Below are positions 1 through 6,423 of a stretch of DNA of 25,535 bases, in pieces. Under the pieces are notes generated by a model. It did no database searches, was not told the DNA's origin, and saw only the letters and a program-made list of their open reading frames with translations. The stretch lies in contig CAZNHZ010000006.1 in the NCBI GenBank assembly GCA_964573015.1, forward strand, positions 1 to 25,535, given 5' to 3'. Numbering within the stretch: position 1 is the stretch's first letter; each line of letters opens with the position of its first letter. This DNA comes from JAPUDQ01 sp964573015 (GTDB taxonomy: Bacteria > Patescibacteriota > Saccharimonadia > Saccharimonadales > Saccharimonadaceae). Both the position numbers and the translations under genes were made by a program.

Positions 1-75
1 ACCCGTAGCTCAGTGGATTAGAGCATCTGTCTTCGGAACAGAGGGTCGTAGGTTCGAATCCTACCGGGTGTACCA
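1..75 (+). tRNA. tRNA-Arg(TCG), 5' end cut by the window edge
   Basis: The D arm, anticodon arm, T arm and encoded CCA are all visible. The anticodon stem tctgt/acaga encloses the loop cttcgga, giving anticodon TCG (codon CGA, Arg). The T stem is gtagg/cctac. The acceptor 3' strand cgggtgt (65-71) pairs fully only if two more bases (AC) precede position 1, so the gene starts at -2. The discriminator base is A72 and CCA is 73-75. The 3' part (58-73) is repeated exactly at 6424-6439, which makes this gene the integration target of the element to its right. A minus-strand recombinase frame runs antisense through the whole gene. Confidence 0.93.
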
Positions 76-1723
76 AAAGTATGTTACTCAAACAAATCAC
101 ATAAGAAAGCATCTTTTGTGTCAATGTTTGACCGAACAGCTCGCTAGAAATAGCGAGCTGTTTTGTTTGTGCGGATAATAGTGCTTCAAAGATAGGTGTT
201 TTCTCTGGTTTTACGTCATCATGGGCATGTACCAGCACTTTCTCGAAGAACACTTGGTTCAGCATCCGCTTGATGTGTTCTGGTGCAGACTTGTATAGTT
301 TGCCTGCATGTACCGCTATTTCTAGCACACTGTTCAGATTATCTTTCACTGTCTCGTAGTTCTGCTCAAGTGATGCCAACTTCAGGTCAATGTCCGTCAT
401 GGCTCGCTGCAACGCAGCTTGTTCCTCCTTGAATATATCCAGTGAGATAGCATCGGCATAGTGCGCTTCAAGTAGCTTTTTCTGCTTTCTTGCAACCTTA
501 TCTTTCTCAAGTCGTATATTACCCTGTGAAGATAGCTCCTCTTTGCGTCTTTTGTCTAGCTCAACGAGTAGTAGCTTCTGTAAACGCTCTTTCTCATGTT
601 CGCCTAGGCGGATGTTTGCATAGTAGGTTTCGAGTTGTTTCTCTACTTCAGCTGTCTGTACCGACCGTTGCTGGCAACTGTTACGCTTTGCATGGCGGTC
701 AGCACACATCAGGTAGTGGTAATGGTCACCGACGCTATTACGAGATACCTGCACGAGCAATCTTCCACCACACGACCCACACCACACCGTACTTTTCAGG
801 AAGTACGGATGCTTACGGGTGCGCTCGCCTTGTAAATGACTTTTCAAAATATCTTGCACTCGTTGCCAGGTCTGTTGGTCGGTTAGTGCTGTATGTACGC
901 CCTCGTAGTAAGCGTTATTGTATTTCACCAGTCCTTTGTAATATGGATTTACAAGGATAGTATTCAGCCTCGCTTCATTCACTGGCTTAGATGGTATACG
1001 GGGCGTAGCAAGTGTTGTAAGCCCCTCTGCGGCAAGCTCTGCCGCTAATTGCTTCACTGTATGGTGCCCCTCGGCATATATCCTAAATGCCTTCGTAATT
1101 AACGGTGCTCGCTCAGTATCTACAACGACGGTTCGTACTTCACGTCCCATGTCATCTCGTGTCAGCAGGTTGCGGTACCCCAACGGTGCCTTCGACGGTG
1201 TCCCACCACTCTGCACCTTCTGGAGCATGCCTTTCTTTACTTCATGGGCTAAGTTATTGCTGTAAAACTCTGCCACCGAGCTCATGATGCCGTGCATCAG
1301 GCTGCCTGATGGCGTACTGTCGTCGAACGACTCAGTGGTTGAAACAAGTCGCACATCGACGCTGTTCAGTAATTTGCTTATCTCTACGTCATCTGCACGG
1401 TTACGAGCCAGTCGGTCGAGCTTATGGACGATGACATAGTCTACTCTATGTTCCTTGATGTATTCCAGCATCTCTTGAAGCGCTGGACGGTCAGCGGTCT
1501 TAGCCGATTCACCACGGTCAACAAACTCTTTGACCACAAAGGCTCCCATACTCTCTGCCTTTTGTTGGTTCGCTGCTTTCTGTGCTGGAATAGAAAAGCC
1601 TTCATCTGTTCCACCTTTCTCAGCCTGACGCTTGGTAGAGACACGGACATACGATACAGCAATACGTGGTCGTTCGCTCGTGCCTGTGACTTGCTCCATA
1701 CTTTGGAGTAGTAATGTGTTCAT
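1..1723 (-). CDS. Large serine recombinase (site-specific integrase), open at window edge
   Basis: I translated this minus-strand frame from ATG at 1723 and found no stop down to position 2, so at least 574 codons are visible and the end lies outside the window. The catalytic N-terminal resolvase domain (about residues 20-165) has the nucleophile Ser29 in YVRVSTKRQ and the LDRLARN motif. A recombinase domain (about 185-290) follows, then a zinc ribbon (CGSCGG near 313, further Cys near 340-350) and a Lys/Glu-rich coiled coil. AAAGGAGG lies 8 nt before the ATG. It should cut and rejoin att sites for integration and, with a directionality factor, excision. The C-terminus reads through the tRNA-Arg gene in antisense. 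In the excised circle the same frame would instead stop after about ten other residues (see findings). Confidence 0.93.
   Translation of the reverse strand, partial: MNTLLLQSMEQVTGTSERPRIAVSYVRVSTKRQAEKGGTDEGFSIPAQKAANQQKAESMGAFVVKEFVDRGESAKTADRPALQEMLEYIKEHRVDYVIVHKLDRLARNRADDVEISKLLNSVDVRLVSTTESFDDSTPSGSLMHGIMSSVAEFYSNNLAHEVKKGMLQKVQSGGTPSKAPLGYRNLLTRDDMGREVRTVVVDTERAPLITKAFRIYAEGHHTVKQLAAELAAEGLTTLATPRIPSKPVNEARLNTILVNPYYKGLVKYNNAYYEGVHTALTDQQTWQRVQDILKSHLQGERTRKHPYFLKSTVWCGSCGGRLLVQVSRNSVGDHYHYLMCADRHAKRNSCQQRSVQTAEVEKQLETYYANIRLGEHEKERLQKLLLVELDKRRKEELSSQGNIRLEKDKVARKQKKLLEAHYADAISLDIFKEEQAALQRAMTDIDLKLASLEQNYETVKDNLNSVLEIAVHAGKLYKSAPEHIKRMLNQVFFEKVLVHAHDDVKPEKTPIFEALLSAQTKQLAISSELFGQTLTQKMLSYVICLSNILLVHPVGFEPTTLCSEDRCSNPLSYG
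58..73 (+). repeat. Left attachment-site copy (tRNA side)
   Basis: This is the 16-bp core atcctaccgggtgtac, made of the 3' half of the T arm, the acceptor 3' strand, the discriminator and the first C of CCA. It is identical to 6424-6439. The two bases after it are CA here and TA at the right copy, so the encoded CCA of the present tRNA depends on this junction. Confidence 0.85.
135..168 (+). terminator. Intrinsic terminator downstream of tRNA-Arg
   Basis: A perfect 12-bp stem (135-146 with 151-162) with a GAAA tetraloop is followed by the T-rich stretch ttgtttgt. It lies 60 nt past the tRNA on the same strand, inside the 3' part of the oppositely oriented recombinase ORF. It probably ends tRNA transcription before it runs through the recombinase gene. 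Confidence 0.8.
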
Positions 1724-1943
1724 AGTATTCCTCCTTTCTGTGGCAGATGCCACGGGTTACGTTGGTAGTATTGGTACTTCTGTTATCCCTGTTCTTGGGT
1801 GAGGCGATGCGTACCGCATCCGCCTCTGTTATTCTTGCTTCTATTCTTTCTGTCATCCTATTAACGCTCTCTTGCCGAGAGAAGTCCAGTGGGTTTATTG
1901 AGATATATGGAGATTCTTTTTTATCTGTATGCTCCGTAGACAT
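1620..1943 (-). CDS. Possible small accessory ORF overlapping the recombinase start
   Basis: This 107-codon frame has a hydrophilic first part (starting MSTEHTDKKESPYISINPLD) and overlaps the recombinase start by 104 nt. The overlapping C-terminal part is His/Cys/Tyr-rich and looks non-native, so any real protein may be shorter or absent. GAGGA abuts the ATG too closely for a normal ribosome site, and a start at Met29 or Met30 is also possible. I do not recognise a family. The second recombinase in this window is also preceded by a small overlapping ORF, which is the main reason to keep this one. Confidence 0.25.
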   Translation of the reverse strand: MSTEHTDKKESPYISINPLDFSRQESVNRMTERIEARITEADAVRIASPKNRDNRSTNTTNVTRGICHRKEEYYEHITTPKYGASHRHERTTTYCCIVCPCLYQASG

Positions 1944-2115
1944 TCCTCATGCGCCACTGGCTTCTCGTTGGCATTGGGTTGGTATTGTTTGATATATGGC
2001 TACTGTAGGCTCCCTCTGCTCCTGAGCTAGCGACCGCTGCAATGTCTAGCCGTTCCTGATCGCTTCGCCCCTGCACGTGTGAGTGAGATGTTACCTTTAG
2101 TAGGGTAACAGTCAC
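1921..2115 (-). CDS. Possible small ORF with GTG start, element accessory gene
   Basis: A 64-codon frame begins at GTG (2115) with AGGAG four bases upstream (caggagccatgtg), a good ribosome site. The product is polar and has no recognisable motif. It overlaps the next possible ORF by 23 nt and lies in the same direction as the recombinase. It could encode a directionality factor or regulator, but that is only a guess from position. It may not be translated. Confidence 0.3.
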   Translation of the reverse strand: MTVTLLKVTSHSHVQGRSDQERLDIAAVASSGAEGAYSSHISNNTNPMPTRSQWRMRNVYGAYR

Positions 2116-2259
2116 ATGGCTCCTGTATCGCTACAACGGGGGTGTTTCGCGTCCATACCTGTTATTGGCATGATAGGTGGTTCGACAGGTGTAAGCGCCA
2201 CATATATCTGCACACTATGTCATGATACTGAGCTGAGCTGCGGCTGCCACATAACCTAG

Positions 2260-2466
2260 CTACGCTTTCGATGCATTTGTATCTAGGTACCGAGCATATT
2301 GCTCTAGCACCTGTGCCAGCCTTGCGAGATTACGCTCCTGTATATGGATAGGCTCTATACGAACACTACCGGAACGTGAGGGTCTGCCACGTTTGCTATA
2401 GCTCACAACGTGACCACTAGATACAGGCAAGCGGCCACTTTGTTTGTTTTGTTTCTGTTGCGTCAT
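2260..2466 (-). CDS. Small basic hypothetical protein, element accessory gene
   Basis: This encodes a 68-residue protein from ATG at 2466, chosen over upstream starts because AAAGGAGG lies 6 nt before it. The N-terminal half is rich in Lys, Arg, Ser and Gln (KRGRPSRSGS), and the C-terminal half (ERNLARLAQVLEQYARYLD) looks like an amphipathic helix. Basic plus helical composition would suit a small DNA-binding regulator or recombination directionality factor, but no family is recognised. It lies between the recombinase and the membrane-protein operon, in the same orientation. Confidence 0.6.
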   Translation of the reverse strand: MTQQKQNKQSGRLPVSSGHVVSYSKRGRPSRSGSVRIEPIHIQERNLARLAQVLEQYARYLDTNASKA

Positions 2467-2652
2467 ACAACGCCTCCTTTCTCCTTGCTGTGTTAACACT
2501 CCCCGCAAAAACAGGGCGCGAAGCAAGTGAGGCTAGGATAGCAGAGGGGTCAAGAGAGGGTCACGAAGAATGTTAGGGGTATGTGTATGTGAAAAGATAA
2601 GCGTAACAGATGACATAATGTCAAAAAATAGGTCACATGCATGAATTGTATA

Positions 2653-2668
2653 ACAGTTATTTAACTGT
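2653..2668. repeat. Short palindrome between cargo operon and accessory genes
   Basis: acagtta-tt-taactgt forms 7-bp perfect arms just past the end of the cargo operon. There is no T run on either strand, so it looks more like a protein-binding site than a terminator. A second palindrome, tgacat-a-atgtca, lies about 40 bp away near 2612-2624. Roles are unknown. Confidence 0.4.
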
Positions 2669-2673
2669 CGAGG

Positions 2674-2994
2674 CTAGTAACAAGAAGTTGATGAGCCAAA
2701 GCTGTAATCGTAAGTGCTGCAATACGTTGGTGAATAGCTATTTGTCCCATTCCGTCCATTCGCCCCGTCGCGTCCATCTTGACCGTCACGACCGTCTGCT
2801 CCCCTTAGTTCATCCTTATGCGATTGTACATAATTGTGGATTTGCAAAGGTGTGTTGAGGTATACGAATGCAGAAAATCCAGCACTTGCTACACTAACTA
2901 CAATTGCAACGACTGCCAAAATAGTAACCCAGGCTTGTCGTTTTGGGCGTTGCTCTGTCTTGTGTGATACATTATTGTCTTTTGGTAAATTCAT
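2674..2994 (-). CDS. Single-pass membrane protein with collagen-like Gly-X-Y stretch
   Basis: The 106-residue product begins with a polar basic segment, then has one membrane helix (about 24-47, AWVTILAVVAIVVSVASAGF). The outer part carries about six Gly-X-Y triplets (GADGRDGQDGRDGANG and onward) and a Ser/Tyr/Cys-rich tail ending in Cys-Tyr. AAGGAG lies 7 nt before the ATG. The topology suggests a short extracellular collagen-like stalk. It is the last gene of the seven-gene operon. Function is unknown; a surface adhesion role would be an inference from the repeat only. Confidence 0.75.
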   Translation of the reverse strand: MNLPKDNNVSHKTEQRPKRQAWVTILAVVAIVVSVASAGFSAFVYLNTPLQIHNYVQSHKDELRGADGRDGQDGRDGANGRNGTNSYSPTYCSTYDYSFGSSTSCY

Positions 2995-3005
2995 GCTTTT
3001 TCTCC

Positions 3006-3320
3006 TTAAAAGCCTAGCCAGAATCCCTCAGTGTCGTCAGGTATATTCTTGTATTCTATATAATGCTTACAGTCATTCTCTTTTTCGCTTCGCTCAAAGA
3101 TGAAGTAGTCACTTTTAACATCGCCTGTCTTACCGCGTTGAACACGCGCCTCGCAAATTAAGTTTTTTCGGTCTGTTTCTTCTTCCTGTGTAAGTCGTGC
3201 GCTTTCTTTTGCTTCATAGTGTCGGCTCGTATAGTAATAGCCTACGCAGCCACCACCTACTAGCGCCACAATAATAAAGCCTGCAAGTAGGTATTTATTG
3301 ATTGAAACGCTATCCTTCAT
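3006..3320 (-). CDS. Single-pass membrane protein, unknown function
   Basis: The 104-residue product is counted from ATG at 3320, which sits 2 nt after the stop of the upstream gene and so fits translational coupling. An 11-residue longer frame overlaps that gene and has no better ribosome site. One membrane helix (about 10-30, YLLAGFIIVALVGGGCVGYY) is followed by a charged outer domain of about 70 residues with two Cys (LICEAR, ENDCKHY) that could form a disulfide. No family is recognised. Confidence 0.7.
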   Translation of the reverse strand: MKDSVSINKYLLAGFIIVALVGGGCVGYYYTSRHYEAKESARLTQEEETDRKNLICEARVQRGKTGDVKSDYFIFERSEKENDCKHYIEYKNIPDDTEGFWLGF

Positions 3321-3322
3321 CA

Positions 3323-3697
3323 CTAATAACTCGGTACGGGATTTACGCGACAATCAAAATTGCCTTTGATGTCATTCTGATATGCTGAATAAAGTGAGCT
3401 AGCTGATGAAAAGTCACGCCACACATCGCTTGGCATGCCACAGTAGTGGTAATACGTACTGCTGAGTTTGATGATCATATATTCATTATTGTTGTCATAC
3501 CAGGCACCTTTTACGGTTGTGTCCGACCTGTTGAGCGCAGTGAAATTACTTGACGTTACATCTACTTTGTCATCGCGATATTTGACCTTTACGTAACCAG
3601 AGCCGGGAGAGGAAAAGAGCCAGTATAGAATCACACCACCAATGATAATGGCGAGTAGGATGTATACCCATGAGTAATTCTCCTTATGTTGCGTCAT
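3323..3697 (-). CDS. Membrane-anchored KTSC-like domain protein
   Basis: The 124-residue product has one N-terminal membrane helix (about 10-29) and a C-terminal domain. That domain's order of elements, GAWYDNNNEYMIIKLSSTYY, then HYCGMPSDVWRDFSSASS, then a short IKGNFDC strand, resembles the KTSC fold (Y/C-G-hydrophobic-Pro, hydrophobic-F, A-S-S, N-x-I-K-G). KTSC domains occur in small bacterial and phage proteins and have no settled function. Its ATG overlaps the stop of the upstream gene (ATGA), so it is coupled to it. The family call is from remembered pattern, not a search. Confidence 0.65.
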   Translation of the reverse strand: MTQHKENYSWVYILLAIIIGGVILYWLFSSPGSGYVKVKYRDDKVDVTSSNFTALNRSDTTVKGAWYDNNNEYMIIKLSSTYYHYCGMPSDVWRDFSSASSLYSAYQNDIKGNFDCRVNPVPSY

Positions 3698-4512
3698 TTT
3701 GTGAGTGTCCTTTTTACTCGCCTAGATACACAAAGATATATTATCCAGACAATAGCCCAGCCTACACTGGCGTCACCTTTCTGGGGGTCGAGTCCAGATA
3801 CTTGGGTCACAATTTCTGCGTACCACATATAGTCGATAAACGATATTAATATTGATAGCGAGAGTAAAGTGATACCAATCCAACGGGCTAGCCGCTTCCA
3901 CTTGAATAGCAGATATACCAGCCAACCAGCTACGCAAGCCATCGCAAACGAGGTGAGCATCAGAAACGAATAGTAGGGGCTTAGTAACCCCGCAGCGTAG
4001 TCGTCAGCTGTATTACCTAGATTACCTAAATTATATACCCACAGACCGGCCGCTATCAGATAAAGCACTACTGACAGGATAGCGCCTACGGTGAACAATG
4101 CCAGCCATCCCTCAAGCCCAATCTTCTGTTTACGTCGCTGTTCTTTCGTCATCTTAGAGGGATTGCTTGTCTTTGTGGCATAAGAATCACCGAGAGATAG
4201 TCGCTGTTTGATTTTTTCTGCTTTTGCATACGTTTCACCGCGGGTATCTATCGCTTGATTGATAAAATCTAGAGCGTCATCGTCATGACCGTTAAAGTAA
4301 TGAACTAACGCTTGTAGTTCATATAGCTTATATCGTGCCGTACCAATTTCTTCACTGAATTGATACTTCTCGGCTAAAGAATCGAGGCGCTTTTGTACCT
4401 GATTGAGTAGTGCTTCGTCTTTTTCGCTTGACGTAGCATCTTTGAGGTTTGCCTCGATAATCTTGATTTGCTCTATGTATTTTTGACGGTTCTGTGAATG
4501 TGGAAGTTGCAT
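3694..4512 (-). CDS. DUF2569-like four-helix membrane protein with helical cytoplasmic N-terminus
   Basis: The 272-residue product has a soluble helical N-terminal half (1-125). Part of it (RYKLYELQALVHYFNGHDDD and what follows) resembles a TPR-type helix pair. The C-terminal half has four predicted membrane helices and begins with GLEGWLALFTVG, a signature seen in DUF2569 proteins. The start codon overlaps the upstream stop (TAATG) and the stop overlaps the next start (ATGA), so it is embedded in the operon. Function is unknown. Confidence 0.75.
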   Translation of the reverse strand: MQLPHSQNRQKYIEQIKIIEANLKDATSSEKDEALLNQVQKRLDSLAEKYQFSEEIGTARYKLYELQALVHYFNGHDDDALDFINQAIDTRGETYAKAEKIKQRLSLGDSYATKTSNPSKMTKEQRRKQKIGLEGWLALFTVGAILSVVLYLIAAGLWVYNLGNLGNTADDYAAGLLSPYYSFLMLTSFAMACVAGWLVYLLFKWKRLARWIGITLLSLSILISFIDYMWYAEIVTQVSGLDPQKGDASVGWAIVWIIYLCVSRRVKRTLTK

Positions 4513-4895
4513 TACTCCAAGTCCTCCCAGTTTCTAGACTTTGTCTGCTCAATAGGGGTAGCCTGACGGTCGCGTCGCCTATTGAGTATAATAATTCCAA
4601 ATACAAGACAGGGCACGAACGCTAGTACACTAACCAGCCCAAGCAGGTACAGGATAACATTTGCAATTGTCACAAATACAGGCGTCTCACTATATAGATT
4701 ATTGCTTGCGTCAACCCCTTGAGCGATACTTGCACCGTCGGATAAGCCCAAGCCTGTGGTAGATGACGGTTCGGCAGTCACTCCTGAAAATATAAAGTTA
4801 ACGACCGCGTATAGAAAAATGGAAAGCAGCACTCCGGCTGCTGGTGCTACTATAAGAAAAATTGGTAACTTTAGACTTTGTTTTTTCTCTGCCAT
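4512..4895 (-). CDS. Two-helix membrane protein ending in W-x-D-L-E
   Basis: The 127-residue product is counted from ATG at 4895, which overlaps the upstream stop as TAATG; a six-codon longer frame is less likely. It has membrane helices near 12-35 and 75-103 with a Ser/Thr/Gly-rich outer loop between them, then a basic tail ending RNWEDLE. The upstream gene product ends in the similar RRWGDLE. No family is recognised. Confidence 0.7.
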   Translation of the reverse strand: MAEKKQSLKLPIFLIVAPAAGVLLSIFLYAVVNFIFSGVTAEPSSTTGLGLSDGASIAQGVDASNNLYSETPVFVTIANVILYLLGLVSVLAFVPCLVFGIIILNRRRDRQATPIEQTKSRNWEDLE

Positions 4896-5440
4896 TATTC
4901 CAAATCTCCCCATCTTCGAGTATCTTCATTCGAATCTACATCAATAATATCATTATCGTACTGTTTTTCTTTTTGCCGCTCTGCACTACCGACGAGCATC
5001 CCGCCAACTATAATTGCACCAAAATAGGTGGCTACATTGATGAGTAGTGGCCAGAGTAAATCCCAGTGACCGCTGAGAATCGATGCCAATATACCGACAG
5101 GTACAACCCCTACGCCACCGAGGAATACTCCGATGATAACTCCGAGCCAACCCCATATGGCAAGCGTAACAGCTAATCCATAAATCCACGCTGACAACCC
5201 ATAGATAAATGACGAGAATACAATAATGTTACCGATTACTCCTCTTGCTCTAGGTATTATCGCAAAAAGCAGGATGATAATATTGATAGTCAGTAGCACC
5301 CCTGCGAGTCCATTAATGAATGGTGATATTGTAAAGGCCATCTTTGCTCCAAAAGTGAAGAACAAAATAGTTGCAACAATAACACCGATGAAGAAAGCAA
5401 CCCCCAGTAATGCTCCGCCAATTGATTTCATAGTATTCAT
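4895..5440 (-). CDS. Polytopic membrane protein ending in W-x-D-L-E
   Basis: This is a 181-residue, very hydrophobic protein with about five or six membrane helices over residues 6-155 and several Gly-rich segments (GVFLGGVGVVPVGILAS). An acidic cytoplasmic tail (DNDIIDVDSNEDTRRWGDLE) follows. There is no clear Shine-Dalgarno before ATG 5440, and it starts 21 nt after the preceding gene. The stop overlaps the next start. It could be a channel or scaffold; no family is recognised. Confidence 0.75.
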   Translation of the reverse strand: MNTMKSIGGALLGVAFFIGVIVATILFFTFGAKMAFTISPFINGLAGVLLTINIIILLFAIIPRARGVIGNIIVFSSFIYGLSAWIYGLAVTLAIWGWLGVIIGVFLGGVGVVPVGILASILSGHWDLLWPLLINVATYFGAIIVGGMLVGSAERQKEKQYDNDIIDVDSNEDTRRWGDLE

Positions 5441-5461
5441 AGATTTAGATTATCAGACTTA

Positions 5462-5998
5462 CTACGACCCCAAGCAGTATTCCGAGCCGCTTTCTAGTAG
5501 TACTGTAATTGCATATGCACGGGTCGATGCTACGCCATCACAATTTGTGCCTACTCTATAAGCCGCCGATTTGGTGGTTGGCGTGCTGTCATCAGACACA
5601 GAGCTAACCTCTATGAGGGTAGAGACTGAAAGGTCGCTCGCGCCTGGTAGTTTCCCTCGGTTTTCCGTCATAAACGATGTAACTTCTGTAGCGAGAGCAC
5701 TGACATCGTTCTTGCGTGCTGTGTCGCGCTGACTTTGCTGCAAACTAGGAAGAGCAGCGGATACAAGCCAGATGATAAGTAGGCTCAAGACAATGCCAAC
5801 ACTGCCCGTAACGATACCTGCGATTGCCTTACCTCGTCCGTTTTTCATCGAGGTTGCACCAAAGATGACGGCAAGAACGCCAACTATAATACTGATATAC
5901 CAAACAAGAGATGTGAGGATTGCTAAAATGCCGAGAATGAGCGATGCAATCGCAAGCCCCTGGCTACCTGTTTGTTCTGTTTTGCTTACTGATGTCAT
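5462..5998 (-). CDS. DUF4190-like / pilin-like membrane protein, first gene of the cargo operon
   Basis: This 178-residue protein has two membrane helices (about 15-38 and 55-82) flanking MKNGRGKAIAGIVTG, the usual arrangement of DUF4190 proteins. The extracellular C-terminal domain begins with QQSQRDTARKNDVSALATEV and resembles the post-helix part of type IV pilin-like proteins. It ends with a pair of Cys (TNCDG, EYCLG) that may form a disulfide. AAGGAA precedes the ATG. It follows the structured leader RNA and opens the operon. Such proteins are common in Saccharibacteria, with unknown function. Confidence 0.75.
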   Translation of the reverse strand: MTSVSKTEQTGSQGLAIASLILGILAILTSLVWYISIIVGVLAVIFGATSMKNGRGKAIAGIVTGSVGIVLSLLIIWLVSAALPSLQQSQRDTARKNDVSALATEVTSFMTENRGKLPGASDLSVSTLIEVSSVSDDSTPTTKSAAYRVGTNCDGVASTRAYAITVLLESGSEYCLGS

Positions 5999-6021
5999 AC
6001 ACTGTTCCTTTCCTTCATAAA

Positions 6022-6050
6022 ATAAAAAACGACAACCGTGCTAGGTTGTC
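6022..6050 (-). terminator. Intrinsic terminator in the operon leader
   Basis: The stem gacaacc/ggttgtc (6044-6050 with 6031-6037), loop tagcac, is followed on the minus strand by gttttttatttt. It sits about 30 nt before the first cargo gene, so it must be read through or regulated for the operon to be expressed. Three of its bases (6048-6050) are also part of the long closing stem of the leader. Confidence 0.8.
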
Positions 6051-6158
6051 TGGACCAAACAGAAAGAGTTGCGCTCCTTGAGTCTTTCGCACGGTTGTCG
6101 CTTATTAAGCGCAACCGAGCCTTGAAGAAGGCTTTACTCTAACTGTTTTGTCCAGACG
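6028..6158 (-). ncRNA. Structured leader RNA of the cargo operon (candidate attenuator)
   Basis: On the minus strand the 5' segment (6157-6143) pairs with 6062-6048 in a 15-position stem with one mismatch. After a UU/UU internal loop this extends by 5 bp (6140-6136 with 6069-6065). Inside are a hairpin agcctt/aaggct (6118-6133), a hairpin over 6094-6116 and a 7-bp alternative pairing (6068-6074 with 6109-6115). The 3' end forms an intrinsic terminator, one arm of which can instead pair 12 bp upstream (6030-6041 with 6089-6100). The start lies about 6-10 nt after a TATAAT box. Closed terminal stem, branched core and mutually exclusive terminator pairing are typical of cis-regulatory RNAs. I could not match it to a known riboswitch or T-box. 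Confidence 0.65.
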
Positions 6159-6163
6159 CTTTC

Positions 6164-6169
6164 ATTATA
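6164..6169 (-). promoter_or_regulatory. Candidate -10 box for the cargo operon leader
   Basis: TATAAT on the minus strand, 7 nt before the first base of the leader's closing stem. No convincing -35 is seen at the usual distance. Confidence 0.55.
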
Positions 6170-6265
6170 GCGTAGGCTATTGTTTTTTACTATTGAGCTG
6201 TTGGTGCGGTTCTTATGTAGTGGACGAGCATTTTATATTTTTGAGTATCCGCCTCTGATAGTTGT

Positions 6266-6307
6266 ACCAAGTCAAAAGCCCATCGAAAGAGGGGCTTTTG
6301 ACTTGGT
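6266..6307. repeat. Perfect 16-bp inverted repeat near the right att site
   Basis: accaagtcaaaagccc (6266-6281) pairs exactly with 6292-6307 around a 10-nt loop. Neither side has a T run, so it is not a standard terminator. It lies about 120 bp inside the right boundary. The stretch 6180-6423 holds no convincing gene; a 6-bp hairpin (6380-6401) is the only other structure noted. Confidence 0.75.
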
Positions 6308-6423
6308 AATATTTGATAGGATGAGAATCGTTTTTTACGAAGTAAAAAGGTTCGGCGTAGGCGAGCTAAGAAAAGAAAGCACGAAGTATTTTCATTTCGT
6401 GTGAGCCGGATGAGCGCAGCGAT

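Noticed and set aside
490..1711. Several plus-strand open frames (for example 490-960, 1105-1287, 1424-1711)
   Set aside because: They are antisense to the intact serine recombinase and have no ribosome sites or recognisable domains.
1747..1992. Plus-strand frame of 81 codons with a hydrophobic start
   Set aside because: No ribosome site, and it ends in an unstructured tail. The surrounding region reads on the minus strand; chance is more likely.
6022..6158. T-box riboswitch as an explanation for the leader
   Set aside because: The stretch UGGUCC resembles part of a T-box, but the UGGNACC bulge sequence and a specifier stem are not present.
6180..6404. Plus-strand frame of 74 codons at the right end of the element
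   Set aside because: It spans the perfect 16-bp inverted repeat and has no ribosome site or protein-like composition.
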